Positions 17,301 to 26,369 are shown, numbered from the stretch's first letter. The stretch: DNA of 64,000 nt from JANNSX01 sp041397825 (GCA_041397825.1 JAWKVX010000005.1:434001-498000), one strand, 5' to 3'. A program made the numbers and translations. Notes: a model not told the origin generated them from the sequence alone.

Positions 17301-18302
17301 ATGAAGAGCCCGAAGGGCGTTCTCATCTACGGCGTCGGCGTGGTGGGGTCGGGTGCGACCCGGCTCTGTGCCGAACTGGGGTTCCCCGTCACCGCGGCGG
17401 TCAACCGGCCTGGCGCCAAGATCGGCCGGCGGCTCTCTGAGCTTGCCGGCTGCGCCCTTTCCCCTGACCCTGTCGTGCGTCCCACCCTCGACGAGGCGCT
17501 CGAGGGGAGCGAGGCCGACGTCGTGCTATTCTCGGTCAGCGACGGCCTCGCCGAGAACATGCCGTTGTATCGCGCGCTTCTGGAGCGCGGAATCCACGTC
17601 ATCTCCAGTGGTCTCCAGGCCTCCTATCCCCGAGCCGTCTCCCCTGAACTGGCCGACGAGCTCGACCGGCTGGCTCGGAAGAGCGGCGCGGTCTTCCTGG
17701 GAACTGGCTTTCAGGACGCCTTCCGGATGTGGCTCCCGGCTGTGCTCGCGGCTGCCTGCAACCGCATCGAGACGGTCACCAATCGGAGCCTCGTCGACGT
17801 CTCGCCGCATGGCCCGGGTGTAGCCGAGCTCGCCGGCGCCGGCATGAGCGCGGAGGAGTTCCGTAGCGCCATGAGCCGGTTCGGCGGCATCACGCCTTAC
17901 CAGGTGCTGATGCATCAGGCGGTCGAGACGATCGGTCTGCCCGTCCACAGCGTCACGTCGACCATCGAGCCCGTCCTCGCGGAGCAACCCTATCGCCGGG
18001 GCGCTTTCGATCTCGTCGTCGGCATGACGCTCGGCTCGCGCACCGTCACGCGGATCGTCGCGGGGAGGGGTGTGGAAGTGACGGCCGTCAACGACCTCCG
18101 CCTCGCCCGCGAGAACGAGGAGGACTTCGTCGAATGGGAGATCGACGGCCCCTCGCCGCTCAAGTGCCGCCTTGCCGGTTACGATGCGGGCCTCGTGACC
18201 GTCGCCCAGATGGTGAACCGGATTCCCGATGTCCTTGACGCCGCGCCGGGTTTGAGGTCCGCCGCCGATCTCGGACCGGGGCGCTTCCGGAGCGGAGGCT
18301 GA
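17301..18302 (+). CDS. Dihydrodipicolinate reductase-like NAD(P)-dependent oxidoreductase
   Basis: A 333-residue protein with an N-terminal Rossmann motif, VLIYGVGVVGSGATRL (residues 7-22), and the DapB-like phrase EADVVLFSVSDGLAENMPLYRALLERGIHVISSG. The C-terminal domain is unlike lysine-pathway DapB and longer; such proteins are annotated as dihydrodipicolinate reductase family or as 2,4-diaminopentanoate dehydrogenase-like. It probably reduces an imine or deaminates an amino compound with NAD(P). It sits 82 bases after livH and 90 bases before livM, inside the transporter operon, so its substrate is probably the imported compound or a derivative. Exact reaction unknown. Confidence 0.75.
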   Translation: MKSPKGVLIYGVGVVGSGATRLCAELGFPVTAAVNRPGAKIGRRLSELAGCALSPDPVVRPTLDEALEGSEADVVLFSVSDGLAENMPLYRALLERGIHVISSGLQASYPRAVSPELADELDRLARKSGAVFLGTGFQDAFRMWLPAVLAAACNRIETVTNRSLVDVSPHGPGVAELAGAGMSAEEFRSAMSRFGGITPYQVLMHQAVETIGLPVHSVTSTIEPVLAEQPYRRGAFDLVVGMTLGSRTVTRIVAGRGVEVTAVNDLRLARENEEDFVEWEIDGPSPLKCRLAGYDAGLVTVAQMVNRIPDVLDAAPGLRSAADLGPGRFRSGG

Positions 18303-18392
18303 CCCGATGTCGATCCCTGGACGGGACAAGACGTCTGTTCTGGCCTCGCCGGCCGGCCATCGGCGGGTCGCCTTCGGATGGAGGCGACCCTG

Positions 18393-19382
18393 ATGCATTG
18401 GACGGGGCTCCTCTTCTATCTCGTCGGCTTCCTGATCGCCGGTGGCATCTATGCAATCCTGTGCCTGGCTCTCAATGTGCAGTGGGGCATGGGCGGGCTG
18501 TTCAACGCCGGAATTGCCGGGTTCTTCGCCGTCGGTGCCTATGCGGGGGCCATTCTGACGGCGGCCGAGGCGCCGAGCCATGTGGGTGGCTTCGTATTGC
18601 CGACACCGGTGGGCCTTCTGGGCGCCGCGCTGGCCGCCGGCCTCACAGGTTATCTCGTCGCCAAGGTCTGCATCCGCCTGAAGAGCGACTATCTCGCCAT
18701 GGCCTCGATCGGTATCGCCGAGACGCTCAGGCTCATCATCGTCAACGAGTCCTGGCTGACGAACGGGAGTCTCGGCATTTCGCGAATTCCGAGACCGCTC
18801 GACGGCGTCGTCACGGGGCAGAGCAGCGACTTCGTGCTGCTCGGGTCGATCTGGCTCGTGGTCTTCGCGGTCTATTGGGTGGCTGAGCGACTTCACGACA
18901 GCCCCTGGGGCCGGGCACTCAGGGCCATCCGCGACAACGAGGATGCGGCGCGCGCCGTCGGCAAGGACGTCGAGTGGTTCCGGCTACAGACATTCGTCAT
19001 CGGCGCGGCGATCATGGGCATGGCAGGGGCGCTGACCGCCTACCAGTTCCGCTTCCTGTCGCCATCGGCGACCGAGCCGCTGGTCGTCACGTTTCTCGTC
19101 TGGGTGATGCTGATGGCCGGCGGTAGCGGCAACAACCGCGGTGCCATCGTCGGCGCCCTCGGCATCTGGGCGATCTGGTCGCTCACGGAGATACTCACCA
19201 ATCGCCTGCCGCCGGATTGGACCACCCGGTCGTCCTATCTGAGGATGTTGCTGGTCGGCCTCTTGCTGCAGGTCGTGCTGCAGCGCTATCGATCGGGTCT
19301 GTTGCCGGAGCGGTCGCCGGCGAGCGTAGCCGATGCGTCGCGTGAGGCCGATTTAGCCAGTCCCAGGGAGCACCGGGGATGA
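18393..19382 (+). CDS. livM: Branched-chain-type ABC transporter permease LivM
   Basis: A 329-residue permease of the LivM subfamily with about eight membrane segments. Landmarks: NVQWGMGGLFNAGIAGFFAV (the LivM NLxxGxxGLxNxGxA motif), LKSDYLAMASIGIAETLRLI and SPWGRALRAIRDNEDAARAV in the coupling loop. The ATG at 18393 is chosen because GGAGG lies eight bases upstream; an in-frame ATG at 18378 overlaps that site. Its stop overlaps the start of the DMT transporter gene. Confidence 0.91.
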   Translation: MHWTGLLFYLVGFLIAGGIYAILCLALNVQWGMGGLFNAGIAGFFAVGAYAGAILTAAEAPSHVGGFVLPTPVGLLGAALAAGLTGYLVAKVCIRLKSDYLAMASIGIAETLRLIIVNESWLTNGSLGISRIPRPLDGVVTGQSSDFVLLGSIWLVVFAVYWVAERLHDSPWGRALRAIRDNEDAARAVGKDVEWFRLQTFVIGAAIMGMAGALTAYQFRFLSPSATEPLVVTFLVWVMLMAGGSGNNRGAIVGALGIWAIWSLTEILTNRLPPDWTTRSSYLRMLLVGLLLQVVLQRYRSGLLPERSPASVADASREADLASPREHRG

Positions 19383-20341
19383 CGACCGCCAGCGATGCCG
19401 GAGTTGCCTTGAGCCCGATCCGGCCGCAGCGGCCGCTTCGTGGCATCCTGTATCTCTGTATCGGCGTTGTCCTATTCTCGCTGCACGACGTCGGCGTGAA
19501 GTGGGTGAGCGGCAGCTACCCGCTCGCCGAGGTGCTGACGATCAGAAGCGCCACCGCACTGCCCTTCTTCCTTCTGCTCGTCCATCTCGACCCCGGCTTG
19601 ACGGCACTCGCGCCGCCGAAGATCGGCCTCATCATGCTCAGGGCCGTGCTCCTGCTGATCGGCTACCTTTCCTATTATCTGGGCTTCGCGGCCATGCCGT
19701 TCACCGACGCGGTGGCGCTCTACATGAGCGTGCCTCTCATCATTGTGGTGCTGTCGGGACCGTTTCTTGGCGAGCGCATCGGCTGGCTCTCCTGGTTGGC
19801 GGTGATCGTCGGATTCCTGGGCGTCATCGTCATGCTTCGGCCGGGTTCCGGGGTGTTCGAGCCAGCGGCGCTGCTGATCCTGTTCTGCGCGCTGCTCTAC
19901 AGTATCGGCATGGTCATGACGCGCGGCCTCAGCGGCTCGGCGCCAGCCTCCGTGATGGCCTTCTACAATACGGTGTTCTTCCTCGGCGCGGCGATCGGCA
20001 TCGGCATCGTCCAAACCGTCTGGGGTTTCGCCGAGGCGACGCACCCGAGCATCGCCTTTCTGACCCGGCCCTGGGTCTGGCCGAGCGCCCTCGACCTCGC
20101 GACGATGATCGGCTGTGGCGTCGTGGCGTTCGGCGGCATTGCCGGGCTCACCTACGGCTATCGTGAGGCCGACGCCAATCTGGTCGCAAGCTTCGAGTAT
20201 ACGGCGCTCGTCTGGGCCCCGATCTGGGGTTTTCTCATCTGGGCGGAGGTGCCGGGTCCGGCGACGATCGCTGGGGCCGGGCTGATCGTCGGGGCAGGAC
20301 TTGCCGCGTTGTTCGCCGGTCGGGCCGGGCGGGCCGTCTGA
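19379..20341 (+). CDS. EamA/DMT-family transporter
   Basis: A 320-residue integral membrane protein with two EamA repeats of five helices each; the first begins LRGILYLCIGVVLFSLHDVG and includes AMPFTDAVALYMSVPLIIVV, LSGPFLGERIGWLSWLAVIV and GVIVMLRPGSGVF. DMT proteins usually export amino acids, drugs or metabolites. The four-base overlap with livM places it at the end of the Liv operon, so it may export a toxic catabolic product of the imported compound. This role is inferred from position only. Confidence 0.88.
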   Translation: MTTASDAGVALSPIRPQRPLRGILYLCIGVVLFSLHDVGVKWVSGSYPLAEVLTIRSATALPFFLLLVHLDPGLTALAPPKIGLIMLRAVLLLIGYLSYYLGFAAMPFTDAVALYMSVPLIIVVLSGPFLGERIGWLSWLAVIVGFLGVIVMLRPGSGVFEPAALLILFCALLYSIGMVMTRGLSGSAPASVMAFYNTVFFLGAAIGIGIVQTVWGFAEATHPSIAFLTRPWVWPSALDLATMIGCGVVAFGGIAGLTYGYREADANLVASFEYTALVWAPIWGFLIWAEVPGPATIAGAGLIVGAGLAALFAGRAGRAV

Positions 20342-20564
20342 CGGCCGGTAGGGCGCGGAGCGATTGTGGAGATGGGTGGATCAGCGTGGGTCGCTCCTTC
20401 GGTTTTGGCTGGACGAGCGTTCAGCGAGTTGCCTTCGATCGAGGGCGCGTATAGCCTGCTTTCAGCTGCGGGGCGCTCCAGCCATGGAAACTCCGCCACA
20501 ATCGAGTGCTGCTGTGGAGGCAACGGGCCCGAGACACAGGTCCCAATGAACGGAGGAAACGGCC

Positions 20565-21683
20565 ATGCATACACGTTCGCGCATCCCTCTCCTGCGCAAG
20601 GGAGTAGACCGGCGTGAGTTCCTGAAGGCAGCAGGGGCGCTCGGCCTCGGCTTTACGATGATGCCCATGATGCACCGGCCGGCCCGGGCCGAGGGCGAGG
20701 CCACCTATTTCACTTGGGGCGGCTACGACATCCCCGAGCTGCAGACGAAGTACAAGGCGAAGTACGGCGCCGACCCGCAGTTTGCGACCTACGGCGACAC
20801 CGAGGAAGGTTTGCAGAAGATGCTGGCCGGCTTTGTGCCGGACGTGATGCATCCCTGCTCGGGCGAAGTGCCGCGCTGGAAAAATGCCGGTGTGCTGCAG
20901 CCGATCGACACCTCCAAACTCAGCAACTACGAGAAGCTGTTGCCGGAGCTCAAGAACCTCCCCGCTGCCAATATCGACGGCCAGGTCTGGATGGTGCCGT
21001 GGGAGTGGGGCTTCACCTCCATCACCTATCGCACCGATCTCGTGAAGCTGCCGAACGGCGAGGAGTCGTGGGAGATCCTCTGGGACGAGGCCAACAAGGG
21101 CAAGATCGCGGTGATCGGCTCGGCCGACGACAGCTGGTGGGTCGGCGCGATCTATGCAGGCGTGCCTTTCGACACGGTGGCGACGGACGATGCCGCCTAT
21201 CAGAAGGTCAACGACCTCCTGAAGAAGCAGCGCCCGCTCATTCGCCTCTACACCTCGAACAATACCGAGCAACAGCAGGCATTGGCCTCGGGCGAGATCG
21301 TCGCGGCCATGACCTGGGCCGATGCGGCCACCAACCTGTTGAAGGAAGGCGTGCCCGTCAAATTCGCGCAGCCGAAAGAGGGAACGCTGACCTGGGTGTG
21401 TGGCCTGGTTCTGAACAAGAGCGCCCCCAATCTCGACAAGGCCTATGCCCTGATCGACGGCATGCTCGATCCGGAGATCGGCAAGTACTGCATTGACAAT
21501 TTCGGCTATGGCCACTCGAACCCTGCCTCCTATGAGGGTGTGGATCAGGCGCAACTCGCCGCGCTCGGCATGGACAAGGGGCCCGAGGAGACGCTGAAGG
21601 GCGGGCACTTCTACATTCCGCAGCCCGACAGCTTCTCCGAGAAGCTCTACAAGGACTGGGAGCAGATCAAAGGCGGTCTTTGA
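20565..21683 (+). CDS. Tat-exported spermidine/putrescine-type ABC substrate-binding protein
   Basis: A 372-residue PotD/PotF-like binding protein. The N-terminus carries a twin-arginine signal, VDRREFLKAAGALGLGF, so it is folded before export. The mature part begins EATYFTWGGYDIPELQTKYK, and the ligand-domain phrases MVPWEWGFTSITYRTD and VCGLVLNKSAPNLDKAYALID are typical. A GGAGGAAA site precedes the ATG. No permease or ATPase genes accompany it, which makes it an orphan component that must use a distant transporter. Amine oxidase and agmatinase-family genes nearby support a polyamine ligand. Confidence 0.87.
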   Translation: MHTRSRIPLLRKGVDRREFLKAAGALGLGFTMMPMMHRPARAEGEATYFTWGGYDIPELQTKYKAKYGADPQFATYGDTEEGLQKMLAGFVPDVMHPCSGEVPRWKNAGVLQPIDTSKLSNYEKLLPELKNLPAANIDGQVWMVPWEWGFTSITYRTDLVKLPNGEESWEILWDEANKGKIAVIGSADDSWWVGAIYAGVPFDTVATDDAAYQKVNDLLKKQRPLIRLYTSNNTEQQQALASGEIVAAMTWADAATNLLKEGVPVKFAQPKEGTLTWVCGLVLNKSAPNLDKAYALIDGMLDPEIGKYCIDNFGYGHSNPASYEGVDQAQLAALGMDKGPEETLKGGHFYIPQPDSFSEKLYKDWEQIKGGL

Positions 21684-21843
21684 CCAGGTACCCGGATCGA
21701 TCCTGCCGTCGAGCATCGAGGGGCCTGCGTGTGCCTGTCAGGGCCCGAAGCGCGTCCAGGCAGAGAAAGTGCGCCGGCGCCGGACCCGTGGCGGCGCGCC
21801 GCCGGTCCGGCAGTTGAAGCCGTGACCGAATGCTGAGAAGCTT

Positions 21844-21870
21844 GCAACGGAGCCCGATGGGCTCCGTTGC
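21844..21870. terminator. Perfect 12-base hairpin upstream of the GYD gene
   Basis: GCAACGGAGCCC and GGGCTCCGTTGC form a perfect stem with a GAT loop, 160 bases after the binding-protein stop and 24 bases before the GYD gene ATG. No T-run follows on either strand within ten bases. It could be a terminator for the binding-protein transcript or a 5' structure affecting translation of the GYD gene. Confidence 0.6.
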
Positions 21871-21894
21871 CGTAACCAGCCGGAGCGTTCCGCG

Positions 21895-22206
21895 ATGCCG
21901 ACCTATATCTCGCTCATGCGGCTGACGACCAAGGGGCTGGCGGAGCTCGGCGACAGCCCGAGACGCCGCGAGGTCTCCGAAGCGCGCGTGGCCGCGCTCG
22001 GTGGACGGTCGATCGCCTTCTACGCCACCATGGGGACCTATGACTTCGTCCAGGTGTTCGAGATGCCGTCGAACGAGGCGATGCAGCAATACGTCCTGAC
22101 CGCCCGTCGCGACGGGTTCGTCGAGCCGTTGATCCTGCCGGCGTTCACGGCGGCGGAGCATGCGGCGATCGTTGCCCGGGTCGCAGACTGCGCATCGGCG
22201 GACTGA
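21895..22206 (+). CDS. GYD domain-containing protein
   Basis: A 103-residue protein of the GYD family (named for a Gly-Tyr-Asp motif; here MGTYDFVQVFEMP). It starts MPTYISLMRLTTKGLAELGD and contains RVAALGGRSIAFYATMGTYD, the usual ferredoxin-like-fold layout of these small cytoplasmic proteins. No biochemical role is established for the family. It stands alone on the plus strand, convergent with the amine oxidase gene, and directly after a strong hairpin. Confidence 0.85.
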   Translation: MPTYISLMRLTTKGLAELGDSPRRREVSEARVAALGGRSIAFYATMGTYDFVQVFEMPSNEAMQQYVLTARRDGFVEPLILPAFTAAEHAAIVARVADCASAD

Positions 22207-22228
22207 CGGGGCTCGCCGGACGCGCCCG

Positions 22229-24127
22229 TCACGTGCAACAGCTCTTCTGATCCTTCGACATCGGCACGTCGAGCGCCGGGTTCTTGTCGAAGAATCCCGA
22301 CGGCATCCAGTGGAAGTTCGCATAGACCACCGGCTGCACGGGGAAGTCCTCCGGCCGCGGCAGATGGTGATAGTTGAGCGTGTACCAGGCAACGATCCTT
22401 TCGCCCTCGAGTTTCGCGTCGCGCTTGGTCCACTTGGGAAGGCCATCGCCGCCGGCATGTTGGTTCGGATATTTGCCTGCCGCGAACAGCTCGTTCGGAT
22501 GATACTTCGTCGCCCAGAAATGATTGAACATGAAGGCCGCGCGCTTGCCGACCGGTGACTCCGGCCTGAGGAACGGGAACGAGTTGACACCGGGCACGAG
22601 CTTGTAGCCGACCGGCGTGCCGAGCGCATTGTTGACGGAGGGATTGATCACCTTCCAATAGCGCGAGCGGGCCAGATCCATCGGCCGCTGCGCCTGGAGC
22701 TCGCTCTCGAGCGGGCGGACGATCACCTTGCCGGCATTGCCATACGGGTTTCCTGATCCTGCCGGCGCCATCTCGCAGTCGACCTCGCGGACCGCGTTGC
22801 GCTCGCCGTCGATCGCCATGTCAAAGCGGAACGAGAAGCAGTGCTGATGCACGTGCGAGGTGATGCCGGGTGCGACTGTCTCGCCGTAGGGGCTGCGATC
22901 TCCCGGGGCGATGCCCGTCGGGAATGGGATGCCGGTGGCCTTGAGCTCGATTCCGATCGAGCCGTCCTGATAGAAATACCAGAAGAAGCCGTAGACGTAG
23001 TTGCCGATGGTGGCGATCGAGGAGACGACGAGGCGTCGCGAGCGCGCACTCGTCACCTCGCCATTGAGCCAGTTCGTGTACTTCCAGAGGAGGCCATAGT
23101 CCTCCTCGTGCATGCAAATCGCATTCTTGACCACCTTGGACGCACCTGACCAATCGTGCGTCGCCATGTCGAAATAGTGGATATGGCCGAGGCAGTCGCA
23201 GCCAAGCGTCAGGCTGTCGAGCAACTGACCGATGCCGTACTCGCCGGTGTCGAAGGCATTGCGGCGGAAATTGCCGCCGGTTGGATCGCCGTAGGGGACG
23301 ACCATCTCCGACATCGAGGCGCGATGCATGATGGAGCGGAGCCGGCCGCCATCCTCGTAGCCGATCTGGTGCAGCACCAGGCCTTCGCGGACATTGAAGC
23401 CGACGCGGAAGCGCCACTTCTGCCAGCGGACCTCGTGACCATCGACAGTGAAGCTCGGTCCTTCGGGCTGCGTGATGTGCAATGGCTTCAGATCGGTACG
23501 GAATGTCGTCCGGCGGGAGATTTTGGCAGGAGCCGGCGGCACCGGCACGATGCCGAAATCATCGACGCGCAGCACCTTCCGGGCGCGGAGATCGATGACC
23601 GGATGCAGATTGGCGATCGGGTGCGCGTAGGGGTTGTCGCCCTCCTCGTCGGCGAGCCAGCAATGGCCATAGGCGATGCGCTGACCTTCCTCGCCCGGGA
23701 TGTCGAAGTTACCGGCGGCCCAGGGCTCGATGACGACGCGGTCGAAGTTTGTGATGCCGCGCTTGCGCAGAGCGGCCTGCACCTCGGGATCGGCGGCGGC
23801 GATGGTCATACCGTCGTTGAACTCGTCGATGACGATGCGGGCGTGGGCACCGGGGACGTAGGACCACGATTCGAGCGTTCCCTCGGCCAGATCGACGATG
23901 CCTTCGAAGGTCTTGCCACTCGAGCGCTCGTAGAAGCAGATCTCGGCCTTGCGCCAGCGTCGGCTTTTGTCCTCGAGGACCGCCTTCTCGGGCTCGGCGA
24001 CGGCGACTGTCTCCACCCAGGCGGTCCCATCGAGACCGCCGTCGCGCCGGACGATGGTGACTGCCGCTGCGATCTCCTCGGCGCTCAGGGGGTCCAGCGG
24101 ATAAGGGAGGGACTTCACATCGGGCAT
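22229..24127 (-). CDS. Copper-containing primary amine oxidase
   Basis: A 632-residue copper/topaquinone amine oxidase that oxidises primary amines to aldehyde, ammonia and hydrogen peroxide. The catalytic base is Asp293 in AFDTGEYGIG. The topaquinone-precursor tyrosine is Tyr377 in TIGNYVYGFFW; the residue after it is Val378 where the family consensus has Asp or Glu. Copper ligands His427 and His429 lie in HVHQHCFSF, and the third is probably in NYHHLPRPEDFP near the C-terminus. No signal peptide is visible, so it is likely cytoplasmic, like Arthrobacter-type enzymes. It heads a minus-strand series with a serine hydrolase, an agmatinase-family enzyme and an exporter further upstream. Confidence 0.92.
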   Translation of the reverse strand: MPDVKSLPYPLDPLSAEEIAAAVTIVRRDGGLDGTAWVETVAVAEPEKAVLEDKSRRWRKAEICFYERSSGKTFEGIVDLAEGTLESWSYVPGAHARIVIDEFNDGMTIAAADPEVQAALRKRGITNFDRVVIEPWAAGNFDIPGEEGQRIAYGHCWLADEEGDNPYAHPIANLHPVIDLRARKVLRVDDFGIVPVPPAPAKISRRTTFRTDLKPLHITQPEGPSFTVDGHEVRWQKWRFRVGFNVREGLVLHQIGYEDGGRLRSIMHRASMSEMVVPYGDPTGGNFRRNAFDTGEYGIGQLLDSLTLGCDCLGHIHYFDMATHDWSGASKVVKNAICMHEEDYGLLWKYTNWLNGEVTSARSRRLVVSSIATIGNYVYGFFWYFYQDGSIGIELKATGIPFPTGIAPGDRSPYGETVAPGITSHVHQHCFSFRFDMAIDGERNAVREVDCEMAPAGSGNPYGNAGKVIVRPLESELQAQRPMDLARSRYWKVINPSVNNALGTPVGYKLVPGVNSFPFLRPESPVGKRAAFMFNHFWATKYHPNELFAAGKYPNQHAGGDGLPKWTKRDAKLEGERIVAWYTLNYHHLPRPEDFPVQPVVYANFHWMPSGFFDKNPALDVPMSKDQKSCCT

Positions 24128-24143
24128 GGCAAGGTTCCGGTGT

Positions 24144-25295
24144 CTAGATCAGTTCCGCTGACAGGGCGTCGAAGGCGGCGAGGTTCAGGTGGTCCATCGC
24201 ATCGCCCGAGGGCTCCGGCTGCGAGGATTGCTTTGCGATCACGAGGTCGGCCTTGGGATCGATGACGAGCCATTGGCCGTGGATGCCGGCGGCGAGCAGC
24301 GTACCGTTGTCGAGGTGGTTGTACCATTTGCTGCGATAGCGGCAGTGGGCGATGAAGCCGGTGAGATCGCCCTTCGTCCAATGCTCTATGTTGCCACCGC
24401 TCGTGATATCGTCGATCCAACTGCCGGGAATGACTTGGCGCCCGTTCACAAATCCTCGGCATCGCACCATCTCGCCGACGCGCGCCAGATCCTCGACGGT
24501 GACGCAGATGCCGCCGGCCGTCCGTGGCGCTCCGGCCGGATCGACCGTGACATAGGCGTCCGAGGCCGCACCCATCGGCTGCCAGATCCGATCCGAGAAC
24601 ATTTGAGCGAACGAGGCCCGCCCGGCGCGCTCGAGTACCCAGCCGAGCAGGTCCGAGTTCGGCGACTTGTAGCGGAAGCGATCGCCGTGCGGATAGGCAT
24701 CCTTCTGGAGCGTGGCGAGGAAGTCATGCAAGGTCTCGACGCTGCCGGCGGTGCGAAAATTCCATCCGGTTGCCGCTCGGTATCGGAGGAACGTCTGGTC
24801 CGGATTGAGATAGTCCTCGGTGAAATTGATCGAGACCGTCATGTCGAGGAGATGGCGCACCGTCGCATCGGCATAGGCCGAGTCTCCGACTTCAGGCACG
24901 TATCTGGTGATGGGGGCATCGGCATCGAGCACGCCGTCAGCGACCAGAATGCCAGCGAGCAGCGCCGTCAAAGACTTCGACACCGAGAAGACGACGTGCG
25001 GCTGTGTCCCAGTCTCCGCTGTCCGGTACCAGTCGTAGACGATCTTGCCGCGCTGAAGCACGACGAGGGCGTCGGCCGCGGATGTCTCCAGATAGTGCGC
25101 CAGTGCGAGCTCCGGGCCGCCGGGCGCCTGGAACGACAGGCTCGAGAAGTCACGATAGCGTCGGGGGAGCGGCGAGGCGAACAGAGGGGCTGCGGCGATA
25201 TTGGCCGTCGGGATCAGCTCCCGGACGCGCGTGAAGCTCTGCCGGTTGAAGGGGGGCGTGCGCCAGTTGGCAAGCGTGCCGATGCTATCAGTCAT
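24144..25295 (-). CDS. Serine hydrolase, beta-lactamase (class C/esterase) family
   Basis: A 383-residue member of the beta-lactamase/penicillin-binding-protein-like family. The catalytic SxxK motif is SVSKSL near residue 105 (the Ser nucleophile and Lys), and a YxxN-like element occurs as YKSPNSD. Such proteins act as esterases, amidases or D-amino-acid peptidases as well as beta-lactamases. There is no signal peptide, which argues for a cytoplasmic esterase/amidase rather than an antibiotic resistance enzyme. It lies 16 bases upstream of the amine oxidase gene and 6 bases downstream of the agmatinase-family gene, so all three are co-transcribed. Confidence 0.85.
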   Translation of the reverse strand: MTDSIGTLANWRTPPFNRQSFTRVRELIPTANIAAAPLFASPLPRRYRDFSSLSFQAPGGPELALAHYLETSAADALVVLQRGKIVYDWYRTAETGTQPHVVFSVSKSLTALLAGILVADGVLDADAPITRYVPEVGDSAYADATVRHLLDMTVSINFTEDYLNPDQTFLRYRAATGWNFRTAGSVETLHDFLATLQKDAYPHGDRFRYKSPNSDLLGWVLERAGRASFAQMFSDRIWQPMGAASDAYVTVDPAGAPRTAGGICVTVEDLARVGEMVRCRGFVNGRQVIPGSWIDDITSGGNIEHWTKGDLTGFIAHCRYRSKWYNHLDNGTLLAAGIHGQWLVIDPKADLVIAKQSSQPEPSGDAMDHLNLAAFDALSAELI

Positions 25296-25301
25296 CGTAC
25301 T

Positions 25302-26303
25302 TCATGCCTTCCGCATGCGATCGGCGATCAGCCCGATCATCTCGAACATGATCGCGGCCGCCACCATGGCCGTGATGTTGTTGCGCTGATCCTTGGTCGG
25401 CATCAGGCAGACGACATCGCCGCCGACCACATTGAGGCCGCGCGCGGCGCGGAGCAGCCGGATAGCCTCGTTCATCCGGAAGCCCTCGACGCCCGCCTCG
25501 AGATTGGAGACGGCCGGCGCAATCGTCGGGTCGAGGCAGTCGAGGTCGAAGGTGATGTAGACGGGGCTATCGCCCAAACGCTTCTGGATGATGTCGATAG
25601 AGCGCTCGGGCCCGAGTTCACGATAGCGGTCGATGTCGATCACCTCGTAGCCGTGCCGGCGCGAACCTTCGAGCCAGTCGAGTGTGCGCGTGTTGCCGCG
25701 CATGCCGATCTGCACGCTCTTGGAGGCGTCGATCCGACCCTCGTGGACGAGGTAGCTCGCCCAATGCGCGGCCGATCGCTTGGCGCCGAGCCAGTGATCG
25801 AGGTTGTCGAAGCAGTCGGTGTGTGCATCGAGATGCAGCAGTGCAACCGGCTTCCCGTTCGTGAGCTTCGAGCCCTTGCCGGCAAGGCCGAGCAGAATGC
25901 CGCCGGTCACGGCATGATCACCGCCGATCGACACGGCCGGCGTACCGGCCGCGGCGAGCGCGGCGTAGAAGCTCTGCATGCGATCGATACAGGCCTCGTT
26001 GTCCATGGCCTCGGGAAAGGGCACGTCGCCCAGATCATTGATGCGCGCCGTCGTCCAGGGATCGAAGCCAAAATGATTGTGCATGCGCCGGTTGTGCGCC
26101 GACACGTTCCGGACGGCGCGGGGCCCCAGATGCTGATCGCGCTCGGTCGTGCCGTTGCCGGAGGAATGCGGGACGCCGACGAGGGCGATATCACAATTCC
26201 TCGGGTCCGGATCGAGTGGAGCGCGGAACAGTGTCGGCACGCCCCACCAGTAGAGCGTATCCATCATCCGCTCGGGCGGAAACTTGTCGGGCGTGTTTGC
26301 CAT
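25302..26303 (-). CDS. Agmatinase / ureohydrolase family protein
   Basis: A 333-residue arginase-superfamily hydrolase with the binuclear manganese ligands in place: GGDH (His130), DAHTD (Asp159, His161, Asp163) and FDLDCLDP (Asp253, Asp255). Members hydrolyse guanidino compounds (agmatine, guanidinobutyrate, guanidinopropionate) to urea and an amine. The start MANTPDKFPPERMMDTLYWW at 26303 has a GGAGC site upstream and is preferred to one six codons earlier. Next to an amine oxidase it could release putrescine or an amino acid for further oxidation. Agmatinase is the most common annotation, but the exact substrate is not fixed by sequence. Confidence 0.88.
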   Translation of the reverse strand: MANTPDKFPPERMMDTLYWWGVPTLFRAPLDPDPRNCDIALVGVPHSSGNGTTERDQHLGPRAVRNVSAHNRRMHNHFGFDPWTTARINDLGDVPFPEAMDNEACIDRMQSFYAALAAAGTPAVSIGGDHAVTGGILLGLAGKGSKLTNGKPVALLHLDAHTDCFDNLDHWLGAKRSAAHWASYLVHEGRIDASKSVQIGMRGNTRTLDWLEGSRRHGYEVIDIDRYRELGPERSIDIIQKRLGDSPVYITFDLDCLDPTIAPAVSNLEAGVEGFRMNEAIRLLRAARGLNVVGGDVVCLMPTKDQRNNITAMVAAAIMFEMIGLIADRMRKA

Positions 26304-26369
26304 GAGATGTGCTCCGGTCACGAGTGTCAGGCGCAGTCTAGCGCGGCTATGGCGTCGATGGGCAGGGCC

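Noticed and set aside
24144..25295. Beta-lactamase resistance gene
   Set aside because: No signal peptide and an operon with amine catabolism genes; an esterase/amidase role is more likely despite the SxxK motif.
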